Assembly (NCBI RefSeq): GCF_003205495.1
Contig: NZ_QJRX01000004.1
Span: forward strand, 310,764-374,763
Reading direction: 5' to 3'
DNA length: 64,000 bases
Source: Aquipseudomonas alcaligenes
GTDB lineage: Bacteria > Pseudomonadota > Gammaproteobacteria > Pseudomonadales > Pseudomonadaceae
The notes below the pieces were generated by a model that made no database searches, was not told the DNA's origin, and saw only the letters and a list, made by a program, of their open reading frames with translations. Position numbers and translations under genes: made by a program. Shown here piece by piece: positions 17,633-26,411 of this stretch; position 1 is the stretch's first letter, and every line of letters begins with the position of its first letter.

Positions 17633-17935
17633 ATGCACCTTCTCGCCCGCCTCTGCCTGCTCAGCGCCGCCACCCTGCCCCTGACCGCCTGCTTCGACCA
17701 GGAGCCGGACCCGCTGCAGAGCCAGATCTGCATCTACAACACCGATCCCCAGGCGCAACGCTGCAAGGCCGGGCAGATGGCCTGGTTCCGCCCGGAGGGC
17801 GGCCAGCAGATCAGCGAACAGATGGCCCTGAGCGTGGCGGCCGCCTACTGCGACTTCAGCCAGCAGATCATGCACAACCGCGCCGGGGTGGTCTGCGTGT
17901 TCACCGACCAGCGCCTGAGCAGCGTGCCGCAATAA
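17633..17935 (+). CDS. Small putative lipoprotein
   Basis: 100 residues from ATG at 17633 after GGGAG. The signal peptide ends in the lipobox LTAC (Cys about 20), so it is probably lipid-anchored. The mature part has four further Cys residues (ICIYN, RCKAG, AYCDF, VVCVF), suggesting disulfides in the periplasm. No known domain was recognised. It stands between the acetyltransferase and ecotin genes, all on the same strand, with 112 and 101 bp spacers. Confidence 0.75.
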   Translation: MHLLARLCLLSAATLPLTACFDQEPDPLQSQICIYNTDPQAQRCKAGQMAWFRPEGGQQISEQMALSVAAAYCDFSQQIMHNRAGVVCVFTDQRLSSVPQ

Positions 17936-18036
17936 CGCAGGACTGGCCAACGGCCGGAACTTGATCTATCCACAGGGGTCTCTGCTAGCCCGCCCACCGG
18001 GCGCGGCCCACCAGGCCCCTTGTGCAAGGACACCCC

Positions 18037-18513
18037 ATGAACATTCGCCAGCTCCCGCTCTTCGCCCTCGCCTGCGCCCTGCCCCTGGCCGCCTGCGCCG
18101 CCACGCCCGAGGCGCTGAAGCCCTACCCGGCGGCGGCCGCGGGCCAGCAGCGCCATGTGATCGAGCTGCCGGCCCAGGCCGACGAGGATGACTACCGGGT
18201 GGAGCTGATCGCCGGCAAGACCCTGGAAGTGGACTGCAACCGCCACAGCCTGGGTGGCCAGTGGCAGCGCAAGAGCGTGCCAGGCTGGGGCTACGACTAC
18301 TACGAACTGGAGCGGGTCGGCCCGCCGCGCAGCACCCTGATGGCCTGCCCGGACGGCAGCCGCCAGCAGGCCTTCGTCGCGGTCGGCGGCGAGCCCCTGC
18401 TGGTGCGCTACAACAGCAGGCTGCCGCTGGTGGTCTACACCCCGGCCGATGTGCAGGTGCGCTACCGCATCTGGTCGGCGGCGCCGGACAGCAGCCCGGC
18501 GAAGGCGCAGTAA
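18037..18513 (+). CDS. eco: Ecotin-family serine protease inhibitor
   Basis: 158 residues from ATG at 18037 with AAGGA upstream. The signal sequence ends LPLAACAA; it could be read by signal peptidase I or, because of LAAC, by lipoprotein signal peptidase. The mature sequence follows ecotin closely: PYPAAAAGQQRHVIELPAQ, VELIAGKTLEVDCN, GWGYDYYEL, then the reactive loop STLMACPDG with P1 Met about 102, and VVYTPADVQVRYRIW. The two loop Cys of ecotin (VDCN and MACP) are conserved. Ecotin forms dimers that inhibit trypsin-fold proteases in the periplasm and is thought to protect against host or predator proteases. Confidence 0.93.
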   Translation: MNIRQLPLFALACALPLAACAATPEALKPYPAAAAGQQRHVIELPAQADEDDYRVELIAGKTLEVDCNRHSLGGQWQRKSVPGWGYDYYELERVGPPRSTLMACPDGSRQQAFVAVGGEPLLVRYNSRLPLVVYTPADVQVRYRIWSAAPDSSPAKAQ

Positions 18514-18553
18514 GCGCCGAGGCCGGCGACGCCAAGCGCCGCCGGCCCGTGGC

Positions 18554-19528
18554 TCAGTCGATCGGCAGGGCGACCGGGCGCATGGGGGCACCGTCGGCAC
18601 CCTTCAGGCGCAGCGGCGCGCCGAACCAAGCGAACTGGTGCACCTTGTCTGCCGCCAGGCCCTCCAGGTTGACGTTCTGCATGATCGGCACGCCCTTGAT
18701 CGAGAGCATGGAGCTGTGCACCGGAATCCAGTTGTCCTGCTCCTTGGACGGCCAGACATCGGTGCTGATGTTGTCGACGCCTATCACCACGGCGCCGCCA
18801 TCGGCGAGGAAGTCGGCGGCCTCGCGGGTCAGGCCCGGGGTGTTGTGCATGTAGCGCTCGGCGTCGCGGAACCACTGCATGCGCCCGGTGCGCACCATCA
18901 CCACGTCGCCGCTCTCCAGCTTCACGCCCTGCTGGCGCGCAGTGTTCTTCAGGTCGTCGACGCTGATGCCGTAGGACTCGGGCAGCACGTCCACGCCCTT
19001 GTAGGCGGCCACGTCGAGCAGCACGCCACGCGCGATGATCGGCGGGTACTTCTCCACCCCGGCCTTGTGCCAGCCGCGGTCGCCCAGGTTGTCCTCGGTG
19101 CTGAAGCCGTTGTAGATCTTGCCCTTGAGGCCGAAGTGCGACAGCGCGTCGATGTGCGTGCCGGTGTGGGCGTACATGGAGATGGCCGAGCCGGAGTAGC
19201 TGATCAGGCTGTTCTTCTCCTTGCCCAGGCCGTTGGGGTCGTCGACGATCGTGCCCTGCGGCGTGTGCACGTTCCAGATCTGGTAACGCGGCTGGCCGAG
19301 GAAGTAGTAGCTGGGCATGCCGACGTAGTACTCGACGCTGAGGTCGTAGACCTTGCCGCTGTTGATGCGCTGCACCACCTTGAGGATCGACTCGGGTGTG
19401 ATGCGGTTCAGCGCGCCGATCTCGTCGGCGGGGCCCCAGGGGCTCTGGCCCACGGTATCGGTCGGGGCGGCCTGCGCCAGGCCGGCCAGGCCGAGGGAAA
19501 GGGCGGCGCCAATCATCAGGTGTTTCAT
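18554..19528 (-). CDS. Periplasmic cyclase-family (kynurenine formamidase-like) hydrolase
   Basis: 324 residues with signal peptide MKHLMIGAALSLGLAGLAQA. It carries the metal-binding motif HTGTHIDALSH (about 116-126) of the cyclase/kynurenine formamidase-like superfamily, plus GVDNISTD and the GSAISMYAHTG region. These enzymes hydrolyse amides or esters with Zn or Mn; the exact substrate is unknown. Export to the periplasm makes a role in tryptophan catabolism unlikely. It is divergent from a LysR regulator 127 bp away, which probably controls it. Confidence 0.85.
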   Translation of the reverse strand: MKHLMIGAALSLGLAGLAQAAPTDTVGQSPWGPADEIGALNRITPESILKVVQRINSGKVYDLSVEYYVGMPSYYFLGQPRYQIWNVHTPQGTIVDDPNGLGKEKNSLISYSGSAISMYAHTGTHIDALSHFGLKGKIYNGFSTEDNLGDRGWHKAGVEKYPPIIARGVLLDVAAYKGVDVLPESYGISVDDLKNTARQQGVKLESGDVVMVRTGRMQWFRDAERYMHNTPGLTREAADFLADGGAVVIGVDNISTDVWPSKEQDNWIPVHSSMLSIKGVPIMQNVNLEGLAADKVHQFAWFGAPLRLKGADGAPMRPVALPID

Positions 19529-19599
19529 GGTTGCAACTCCAGGCAGTGGATTCGCAGTCCAAGTTACGGCTGGGACTGATATGGAAAAACGGCTATAAA

Positions 19600-19616
19600 G
19601 CGAAAGTACTTTTCGC
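19600..19616. promoter_or_regulatory. Palindromic operator between cyclase gene and LysR gene
   Basis: GCGAAA-GTACT-TTTCGC is an inverted repeat with a 5-nt centre in the 127-bp divergent spacer, followed by GCGTTTCGCGAAAAA, which repeats the same half-sites. A likely binding site for the adjacent LysR-type regulator. Confidence 0.5.
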
Positions 19617-19655
19617 GTTTCGCGAAAAATTCAGCCGCAAACCGAGGGGACACCG

Positions 19656-20543
19656 ATGGACAGGCTGCAGGCCATGCACTGTTTCGTGCGGGTGGTGAAG
19701 CTCGGCAGCTTCTCCGCCGCCGCCCGCGAACTGGGCTACTCCAATGCCAGCGTGAGCAAGTACATCCGCCAGCTGGAAGCCTGGACGCAGAACCTGCTGC
19801 TGCAGCGCAGCACGCGCAGCCTGCAGCTCACCGAGGCTGGGCAGAGCTTCTATGACTACTGCCTGCGCGTGGAACAGGAGACCCTGGCCCTGGAGGACCA
19901 GCTGCAGCTCGACCGCGAGCAGGTCGGCGGACGCCTGGTGGTGTCCGCCCCGGTGTCCCTGACCCTGCGCCTGCTCGGCCCGGCCCTGCTCGACTTCCAG
20001 CACCAGCACCCGAACCTGCAGCTGGAGCTGCGCATGAGCGACCAGGCCGTGGACCTGGTACGCGACGGCATCGACCTGGCGCTGCGCGCCAGCGCCGAGC
20101 TGGGCGATTCGAGCCTGATCGCCGCACCGCTGCTGCCGCTGCCGCGCCTGGTCGTCGCCAGCCCGACCTACCTGCAGCGCCACGGCGAGCCGCAGCAGCT
20201 GGCCGACCTGGGCCACCACAACTGCCTGGTGTACAGCCGCGGCAGCGATGCCTCGGCCTGGGCCTTCCGCCAGGGCGATGGCCTGGAGACCGTGCAGGTA
20301 CGCGGCAACCTGGCGGCGGACAACAGCCTGATGCTGATCCAGGCCCTGCTCGCCCACCAGGGCCTCGGCCTGATGCCGCGCGCGCTGATCGAGGCGGAAC
20401 TGGCCAGCGGCGCGCTGGTGCCGGTGCTGCGCGACTGGCAACCGCTGGCGCGCACCCTGCACGTGCTCTACCCCAACCGCCAGTACCTGCCGCGCCGGGT
20501 GAGCGCCCTGATCACCTTCCTCAAGGCGCGCTTGCGCGGCTGA
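19656..20543 (+). CDS. LysR-family transcriptional regulator
   Basis: 295 residues, ATG at 19656. The N-terminal winged helix-turn-helix (MDRLQAMHCFVRVVKLGSF, then SAAARELGYSNASVSKYIRQLE) is followed by the linker helix and a periplasmic-binding-like effector domain (RLVVSAPVSLTLRLLGPALLDF...). It resembles the DsdC/AaeR-like clade with short C-termini. It is divergent from the cyclase-family gene with a palindrome in the spacer, the usual layout for a LysR regulator and its target. Confidence 0.9.
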   Translation: MDRLQAMHCFVRVVKLGSFSAAARELGYSNASVSKYIRQLEAWTQNLLLQRSTRSLQLTEAGQSFYDYCLRVEQETLALEDQLQLDREQVGGRLVVSAPVSLTLRLLGPALLDFQHQHPNLQLELRMSDQAVDLVRDGIDLALRASAELGDSSLIAAPLLPLPRLVVASPTYLQRHGEPQQLADLGHHNCLVYSRGSDASAWAFRQGDGLETVQVRGNLAADNSLMLIQALLAHQGLGLMPRALIEAELASGALVPVLRDWQPLARTLHVLYPNRQYLPRRVSALITFLKARLRG

Positions 20544-20632
20544 GGGCGCCAGCGATCGGCGCGGGGTGCCCTGCCCGGCGCGCCCCGCTACAATGCGCGC
20601 CTTGCCGTGCCACGCCCGAAGAAGAAAGCGCC

Positions 20633-22648
20633 ATGTCCCTGCCGAAGAACCATCTGGAACTGCTCAGCCCCGCCCGCGACGTCAGCATCGCGCGGGAGGC
20701 CATCCTGCATGGGGCCGACGCCGTGTACATCGGCGGGCCGAGCTTCGGTGCGCGGCACAACGCCTGCAACGAAGTCAGCGAGATCGCCGAGCTGGTGAAG
20801 TTCGCCCGCCGCTACCACGCGCGGGTGTTCACCACCCTCAACACCATCTTCCACGACGACGAGCTGGAGCAGGTGCGCACGCTGATCCATCAGCTGTACG
20901 ACGCCGGCGTCGATGCGCTGATCGTGCAGGACATGGGGGTGATGGAGCTGGATATCCCGCCGATCGAGCTGCATGCCAGTACCCAGACCGACATCCGCAC
21001 CCTGGACCGGGCCAAGTTCCTCGACCAGGCCGGTTTCTCCCAGCTGGTGCTGGCGCGCGAGCTGAACCTGCAGGAAATCCGCGCCATCGCCGACGCCACC
21101 GAAGCCTCCATCGAGTTCTTCATCCACGGTGCGCTGTGCGTGGCCTTCTCCGGCCAGTGCAACATCTCCCATGCGCAGACCGGCCGTAGCGCCAACCGCG
21201 GCGACTGCTCGCAGGCCTGCCGCCTGCCCTACACCCTGAAGGACGACCAGGGCCGCGTGGTTGCCTTCGAGAAGCACCTGCTGTCGATGAAGGACAATAA
21301 CCAGAGCGCCAACCTGCGCGCGCTGGTCGAAGCCGGCGTGCGTTCGTTCAAGATCGAGGGACGCTACAAGGACATGGGCTACGTGAAGAACATCACCGCC
21401 CACTACCGCCAGCTGCTCGACGCCATCCTCGAAGACCGCCCGGACCTCGCCCGCGCCTCCAGCGGCCGCACCGCGCACTTCTTCCAGCCCGACCCGGACA
21501 AGACCTTCCACCGCGGCAGCACCGACTACTTCGTCACCGAGCGCAAGGTCGACATCGGCGCCTTCGACTCGCCGACCTTCACCGGCCTGCCGGTGGGCCA
21601 TGTCGAGAAGGTGGGCAAGCGCGACCTGATCGCCGTCACCGACACCCCGCTGTCCAACGGCGACGGCCTCAACGTGCTGGTCAAGCGCGAGGTGGTGGGC
21701 TTTCGCGCCAACATCGCCGAGCTGAAGAATGAATTCGTGGAAGACGGCGAGCCGCGCTACCGCTACCGCGTCGAGCCCAACGAGATGCCCGAGGGCCTGT
21801 TCCGTCTGCGCCCCAACCACCCGCTGTCGCGCAACCTCGACCACAACTGGCAGCAGGCGCTGCAGAAGACCTCGGCCGAGCGCCGCATCGGCGTGAGCTG
21901 GAAGGTTGCGCTGCGCGAGGAGCAGCTCAGGCTCACCGCCACCAGCGAGGAAGGCATCAGCGTCGAGGCGACTCTGGACGGCCCGTTCGGCGTGGCCAAC
22001 AAGCCTGAGCAGGCGCTCGACGGCCTGCGCGACCTGCTGACCCAGCTCGGCACCACCGACTACCACGCCCTGGACGTGGCGCTGGACGCCCCGCAGGCGT
22101 TCTTCGTGCCCAACTCGCAGCTCAAGGCGCTGCGCCGCGAGGCCATCGAGCAGCTCACCGAGGCGCGCATCGCCGCCCACCCGCGCGGCAGCCGCAAGGC
22201 CGAGACCAGCCCGCCGCCGGTGTACCCGGAGTCGCACCTGTCGTTCCTCTACAACGTCTACAACCAGAAGGCCCGCGACTTCTACCACCGCCACGGGGTG
22301 CAGCTGATCGACGCGGCCTACGAGGCCCACGAGGAGGAAGGCGAGGTGCCGGTGATGATCACCAAGCACTGCCTGCGCTTCTCCTTCAACCTCTGCCCCA
22401 AGCAGGCCAAGGGCGTCACCGGCGTGAAGACCAAGGTGGCGCCGATGCAGCTGATCCACGGCGACGAGGTGCTGACCCTGAAGTTCGACTGCAAGCCCTG
22501 CGAGATGCACGTGGTGGGCAAGATGAAGGGCCATATCCTCGACCTGCCGCAGCCGGGCAGCGCCGCGGCGAGCAAGATGGTCGCCAGCATCAGCCCGGAA
22601 GACCTGCTCAAGACCATCCGCAACAAGCCGACCGGCTACAGCCACTGA
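20633..22648 (+). CDS. rlhA: 23S rRNA C2501 hydroxylase, peptidase U32 family
   Basis: 671 residues, ATG at 20633. The U32 core is plain: LELLSPARDVSIAREAILHGADAVYIGG at the start, LHASTQTDIRT, FIHGALCVAFSGQCNISHAQTGRSANRG, then CSQACRLPY. The C-terminal part has a Cys cluster (HCLRFSFNLCP, FDCKPCEMHV), matching the conserved cysteines of RlhA that bind an iron-sulfur centre or iron. RlhA (YdcP) of Escherichia coli adds a hydroxyl group at C2501 of 23S rRNA. Length fits RlhA and not the shorter TrhP/YegQ (about 450). It is followed by a single REP sequence. Confidence 0.88.
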   Translation: MSLPKNHLELLSPARDVSIAREAILHGADAVYIGGPSFGARHNACNEVSEIAELVKFARRYHARVFTTLNTIFHDDELEQVRTLIHQLYDAGVDALIVQDMGVMELDIPPIELHASTQTDIRTLDRAKFLDQAGFSQLVLARELNLQEIRAIADATEASIEFFIHGALCVAFSGQCNISHAQTGRSANRGDCSQACRLPYTLKDDQGRVVAFEKHLLSMKDNNQSANLRALVEAGVRSFKIEGRYKDMGYVKNITAHYRQLLDAILEDRPDLARASSGRTAHFFQPDPDKTFHRGSTDYFVTERKVDIGAFDSPTFTGLPVGHVEKVGKRDLIAVTDTPLSNGDGLNVLVKREVVGFRANIAELKNEFVEDGEPRYRYRVEPNEMPEGLFRLRPNHPLSRNLDHNWQQALQKTSAERRIGVSWKVALREEQLRLTATSEEGISVEATLDGPFGVANKPEQALDGLRDLLTQLGTTDYHALDVALDAPQAFFVPNSQLKALRREAIEQLTEARIAAHPRGSRKAETSPPPVYPESHLSFLYNVYNQKARDFYHRHGVQLIDAAYEAHEEEGEVPVMITKHCLRFSFNLCPKQAKGVTGVKTKVAPMQLIHGDEVLTLKFDCKPCEMHVVGKMKGHILDLPQPGSAAASKMVASISPEDLLKTIRNKPTGYSH

Positions 22649-22653
22649 CGGCC

Positions 22654-22675
22654 GTAGCCCGGATGCCATCCGGGA
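22654..22675. repeat. Single REP sequence
   Basis: GTAGCCCGGATG then CCATCCGGGA, the same REP as the arms of the REPIN-like units at 11033 and 11442, here as one unpaired copy directly after the rlhA stop. Confidence 0.75.
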
Positions 22676-22691
22676 ACGCCGCCCTGAGAGT

Positions 22692-22982
22692 TCAGGCGCT
22701 GAGCATCTCGATCTCGCGGATCTCGAAGTCGCGGCGCAGGTAGTCCATGCGCCGTTCGCTGAACTCGCGCATGTGCGGCAGCGCCGTGTGCTCGGCAAAG
22801 GCCTCGCGCGACGCCCACACCTCGAAGAAGATGAACAGGCTCGGATCGGCCGCATCGCGCAGCATGTGGTACTGCACGCAGCCCGGCTCGGCGCGGCTGG
22901 GCTCGACATAGGCGCGGAACAGCCGCTCGAAGGCCTCGGCCTGCTCGGGTTTGGTGTGGGCGTGAAGGATGAAGCCGTACAT
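22692..22982 (-). CDS. Antibiotic biosynthesis monooxygenase (ABM) domain protein
   Basis: 96 residues from ATG at 22982; an upstream ATG at 23009 would add nine residues. Single ferredoxin-like ABM domain: MYGFILHAHTKPEQAEAFERLF, EPGCVQYHMLRDAADPSLFIFFEVWASREAFAEH, typical of the YgiN-type small monooxygenases. In Escherichia coli, YgiN is a quinol monooxygenase and partners MdaB. Here an mdaB gene lies 150 bp away divergently, which supports a shared quinone redox role. Confidence 0.85.
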   Translation of the reverse strand: MYGFILHAHTKPEQAEAFERLFRAYVEPSRAEPGCVQYHMLRDAADPSLFIFFEVWASREAFAEHTALPHMREFSERRMDYLRRDFEIREIEMLSA

Positions 22983-23134
22983 GGTGGACTCCGCAGGGAT
23001 GATGCTCACACCCTAGCGCAACAGCAGCGCAAGCATTCATGACATATCGGCAATAATCATTTGCCTGCGGGCGGCTGTTTCAGGGGCGCCCGCCTGCGTA
23101 ACCTGCCGGCCATTCGAGATGCCCGGAGGCTCCC

Positions 23135-23722
23135 ATGAAAAAGATCCTGCTCCTCAACGGCGGCAAGCAGTTCGCCCATTCCGACGGCCGCTACAACGCC
23201 ACCCTGCACGAGGCCGCCGTCGCCTTCCTCGACCGCGCCGGCTGTGACATCAAGACCACCTTCATCGACGGCGGCTACGACATCGAGGGGGAAGTGCAGA
23301 AGATCCTCTGGGCCGACGTGGTGATCTACCAGATGCCCGGCTGGTGGATGGGCGCGCCCTGGACGGTGAAGAAGTACCTGGACGAGGTGTTCACCGCCGG
23401 CCACGGCAGCCTCTACGCCAACGACGGCCGTACCCGCGCGGACGCCTCGCAGAAGTACGGCAGCGGCGGCCTGATCCAGGGCAAGCAGTACATGCTGTCG
23501 CTGACCTGGAACGCCCCGCAGCAGGCCTTCGACGACCCCAGCGATTTCTTCGAGGCCAAGGGCGTGGATGCGGTGTATTTCCCCTTCCACAAGGCCAACC
23601 AGTTCCTCGGCATGCGCGCCCTGCCGACCTTCCTCTGCACCGATGTGATGAAGGTGCCGGACATCGAACGCGACGTGGCGCGCTACCAGCGGCACCTGGC
23701 CGAGGTGTTCAACCTCGCTTGA
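23135..23722 (+). CDS. mdaB: NADPH quinone reductase (modulator of drug activity B)
   Basis: 195 residues, ATG at 23135 with a GGAGG site. A flavodoxin-like fold (NAD(P)H dehydrogenase, quinone family): MKKILLLNGGKQFAHSDGRYNATL, the signature YQMPGWWMGAPWTVKKYLDEV, and LSLTWNAP. MdaB carries out two-electron reduction of quinones in the cytoplasm and protects against oxidative stress. It is paired divergently with the YgiN-like monooxygenase gene. Its stop codon abuts the stop of the convergent CAP-domain gene with no spacer. Confidence 0.92.
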   Translation: MKKILLLNGGKQFAHSDGRYNATLHEAAVAFLDRAGCDIKTTFIDGGYDIEGEVQKILWADVVIYQMPGWWMGAPWTVKKYLDEVFTAGHGSLYANDGRTRADASQKYGSGGLIQGKQYMLSLTWNAPQQAFDDPSDFFEAKGVDAVYFPFHKANQFLGMRALPTFLCTDVMKVPDIERDVARYQRHLAEVFNLA

Positions 23723-24568
23723 TCAGGGTGCGCCGAACAGCGCCGTCCAGTAGATGCCGGCGTCGCTCTTCGGGTCCACCGCGTAAGCCGCGCCCAGCTC
23801 GCTGAACGCCGGGTTCATCAGGTTGGCGCAGTGGCCGGGGCTGGCCAGCCAGCCGGCCACCACCTTGTCCGCCGCATCCAGGCCGGCGGCGATATTCTCG
23901 CCGATCTGCATGCCGCTGTAGCCGGCCAGCTCGGCGCGGTCGCCGGGGGTGCGGCCGTCGCGGTCGCGGTGGTCGAAGTAGTTGCCGTTGGCCATGGCGC
24001 GGCTGTGGCTCTCGGCGGTACTGGCCAGGGTGGCGTTCCAGGCCAGCGGCGCGCTGGCGGCGAAGGGCTGGCCGCCGCACTGGCGGGCCTGCGCGCGGGC
24101 GGCGTTGATCCGCTCCAGCAGCTTCTGCCCTTCCGCCTGCGAATCACCCAGGCGCCCGCCGAGCAGCGGCCGCGCCAGGACGATGCGCCAGTCGCGGTCC
24201 ACCCGACTGACGCCGACATCGACGAACTGCGGGTCGAGTACCACGCGACAGAAGCTCTCGCGCAGCGCCTGCATGGCGCTCTGCGCATCGCGCGGGCCGG
24301 ACAGGGTGATCGCCTGCACGTTGACCATCGGATAACCGTTGCGTGCCAGGCTGTCCTGCAGGTCGCCGCCCACCACCGGCAGCACCAGGCGCGGGTCGCT
24401 GGCCAAGGGCGGCAGCTCCGGCGAAGCCTGGTCGGCGCAGCGCTGCACCTGGCCACGGTAGGCGTTGATCGCCTCGACCAGCCGCGCCTCCTCCGCCGCC
24501 TGGGCGGCCATGGCATACAGCCCGAACGACAACGCGGCGAAACGAAGGACGAAAGACCTGACGCGCAT
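23723..24568 (-). CDS. Secreted CAP-domain (SCP/PR-1) protein
   Basis: 281 residues from ATG at 24568, placed 5 nt after GGAGG; a GTG six bases earlier is too close to it. Signal peptide MRVRSFVLRFAALSFGLYAMAAQA. The C-terminal half (about 145-280) is a CAP domain: LLERINAARAQARQCG, LAWNATLASTAESHSRAMANGNYFDH, GENIAAG, WLASPGHCANLMNPAFSELGAAY. His, Glu and His of the CAP cavity are present. The first half has no assigned fold. Bacterial CAP proteins are exported; their function is mostly unknown. Confidence 0.85.
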   Translation of the reverse strand: MRVRSFVLRFAALSFGLYAMAAQAAEEARLVEAINAYRGQVQRCADQASPELPPLASDPRLVLPVVGGDLQDSLARNGYPMVNVQAITLSGPRDAQSAMQALRESFCRVVLDPQFVDVGVSRVDRDWRIVLARPLLGGRLGDSQAEGQKLLERINAARAQARQCGGQPFAASAPLAWNATLASTAESHSRAMANGNYFDHRDRDGRTPGDRAELAGYSGMQIGENIAAGLDAADKVVAGWLASPGHCANLMNPAFSELGAAYAVDPKSDAGIYWTALFGAP

Positions 24569-24626
24569 GCACACCTCCCGGATTTGGCAGGTGCCATGAT
24601 GCGCGATTTCACCCCCCGCCGGTCAA

Positions 24627-25082
24627 TCAGACGTAGATGCTGACCCCGCCCTTGGCCTGCAGCCAGTCGCGGTAGGTGGTCAGCGACTCGGTCTGCTGGC
24701 CGTCGTTGAAGCCGACGAAGCTGCTGCTGTCGCCGAGACCGGCATCGATCAGCTTTTCCACCTGCGCCAGCAGCTTGGCCGCGTCATCGCGATCCATGGC
24801 GGCCACGTCGGGCAGCTCGATCTTCGTCCCGGAGCCGGGGCTGGCAACCTCGGCCAGGCGCTGGCTGGCGCCAATCTGCAAGCCGTTGCCGCTGTTGAGC
24901 GCACGCAGCAGCCCACCCTCGCTGCGCGCCACCATCTGCCGGGCCAGGCTGCGCAGTTCGGCGATGGGGTCCTTGCTGCTCTCGGCCGGCTTTTCCTGGC
25001 CGGCGCCGGCAGTGGCGGGGGTGGTCTTGGCGGCGCTGGCGAGATAAGTGGCCAGCGGCGAGTTGCTGTTGATGGTGGTCAT
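24627..25082 (-). CDS. Conserved hypothetical protein
   Basis: 151 residues from ATG at 25082. No signal peptide and no recognised domain. The N-terminal 45 residues are rich in Ser, Thr and Ala, and look disordered (MTTINSNSPLATYLASAAKTT). The rest is predicted helical (DPIAELRSLARQMVARSEGGLL; DDAAKLLAQVEKLIDAGLG) and ends with FNDGQQTESLTTYRDWLQAKGGVSIYV. The composition resembles secreted or surface-adhering proteins lacking a Sec signal, but that is a guess. It lies between the CAP gene and nnrS on the same strand, with 58 and 144 bp gaps. Confidence 0.6.
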   Translation of the reverse strand: MTTINSNSPLATYLASAAKTTPATAGAGQEKPAESSKDPIAELRSLARQMVARSEGGLLRALNSGNGLQIGASQRLAEVASPGSGTKIELPDVAAMDRDDAAKLLAQVEKLIDAGLGDSSSFVGFNDGQQTESLTTYRDWLQAKGGVSIYV

Positions 25083-25226
25083 GGCAATGTCCCGCGAAGT
25101 TCCATTGCCCAGCCCACAGCAGGATACGGGCCAATCCACGGAAAGGCCCGCGGCTGCCGGCTTTCGCAGGCTTTCTGCACGCATCAACAGGAAAAGCCTT
25201 GCCACCTCGGGCAAGGCCTTGCCGCC

Positions 25227-26411
25227 CTAGCCCGGATGCCCGTCCACCCGCGCCGACCACAGCATCGGCGCGTAATGGCGCAGGAACAGGGCGAAGGCCA
25301 GGCACCAGAGCGCCGCCGCCAGCCACAGGCCCTGGACGGAGAAGGCGGCCAGCAGCACGCGGGCCAGCGCCGCGCCCTGCAGCAGGGCGAAGGCCCAGGC
25401 CATGGCGCGTGGCGGCAGCAGTGCCCTGCCGGTATGGCCGAGACTGACCCGCGCCAGCATGGCCAGGATCAGCCCGCCCATGGCGCCCACGGCCAGCGCA
25501 TGGCTGGCCAGGCTCGGTTGCGCCAGCCAGCCCAGGTGCCAGACGGCCATGCCGAGCGCGGCGACGACCAGCCAGGCATAGGCCAGGTGCAGCGACCAGA
25601 GCAGCGGCACACGCCAGATGCCGGCGTCATGCCAGTGCCACAGGCGCATGCCGTGCAGCACCGCCAGCAGCAGGAACGGCGCCGCCAGCAGCGGCGTCGG
25701 CCGCTGGCTGAGGCCGACGGCGAACAGCAGCGCGACCGCCAGCGAAAGACCGAGCAGGCCCCACATCAGCCAGGGGCGCGCCGCCGCCTGATTGGCCAGG
25801 CCCAGGCCGCGCGCGGTGAAGAAGGGAATTACCCGCCCGCCGATGATGCCCATCAGCGCCGCCACCAGCCACAGCGCGGCCAGGGTGCCGCACCGCTGCA
25901 GGGCGTCGTCGCCCTCGACCAGGCCATACAGGGTCAGGGCCTGGCAGGCACCGAGCAGGCCGATGACCAGGACGATGGGCGCGTTGTGCCGCTGCCGCGC
26001 CCTGAGGATCAGGCGGCCGAAGACCAATAGCAGCGCCACGGCGAAGGCCAGTTCGAGCAAGGCCAGCAGGACAGGCGACAACGTCAGGAACCAGGCCAGG
26101 CGGCCACCCAGCCACAGGCCGAACAGTGCCATCAGCGGCCGCCCGGAGAGGCTGGGCAGGCCGGTCCAGGTCTGCACGGCGGTGAGCAGGAAACCGGCGA
26201 TGATCGCCAGGCCGAAGCCGAACAGCATCTCGTGGCGGTGCCAGGCCAGCAGGCCACCCAGGGGTTGCGGCACGGCCAGACCGGCCAGGGCCGCCCCCCA
26301 CAACGCCACGGCCAGCAGGGCGAACAGCGCACCGAACAGAAAGAACGGGCGAAAGCCCAGGCGCCAGAGCGGCGCGATGGCCAGGGCGGCACTGCGATCA
26401 AGCGGCTGCAC
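25227..26411 (-). CDS. nnrS: NnrS family membrane protein (nitric oxide stress)
   Basis: 394 residues. Start is GTG at 26409-26411 with GGGAGG 6 nt upstream, overlapping the end of the preceding gene by 14 bp. About twelve hydrophobic segments. NnrS hallmarks: LWRLGFRPFFLFGALFALLAV at the N-terminus, LAWHRHEMLFGFGLAIIAGFLLTAV, and VIPFFTARGLG. NnrS is a haem- and copper-containing membrane protein associated with denitrification and resistance to nitrosative stress. It is translated with the small upstream membrane protein, and their shared upstream region carries three NorR-type sites. Confidence 0.92.
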   Translation of the reverse strand: MQPLDRSAALAIAPLWRLGFRPFFLFGALFALLAVALWGAALAGLAVPQPLGGLLAWHRHEMLFGFGLAIIAGFLLTAVQTWTGLPSLSGRPLMALFGLWLGGRLAWFLTLSPVLLALLELAFAVALLLVFGRLILRARQRHNAPIVLVIGLLGACQALTLYGLVEGDDALQRCGTLAALWLVAALMGIIGGRVIPFFTARGLGLANQAAARPWLMWGLLGLSLAVALLFAVGLSQRPTPLLAAPFLLLAVLHGMRLWHWHDAGIWRVPLLWSLHLAYAWLVVAALGMAVWHLGWLAQPSLASHALAVGAMGGLILAMLARVSLGHTGRALLPPRAMAWAFALLQGAALARVLLAAFSVQGLWLAAALWCLAFALFLRHYAPMLWSARVDGHPG

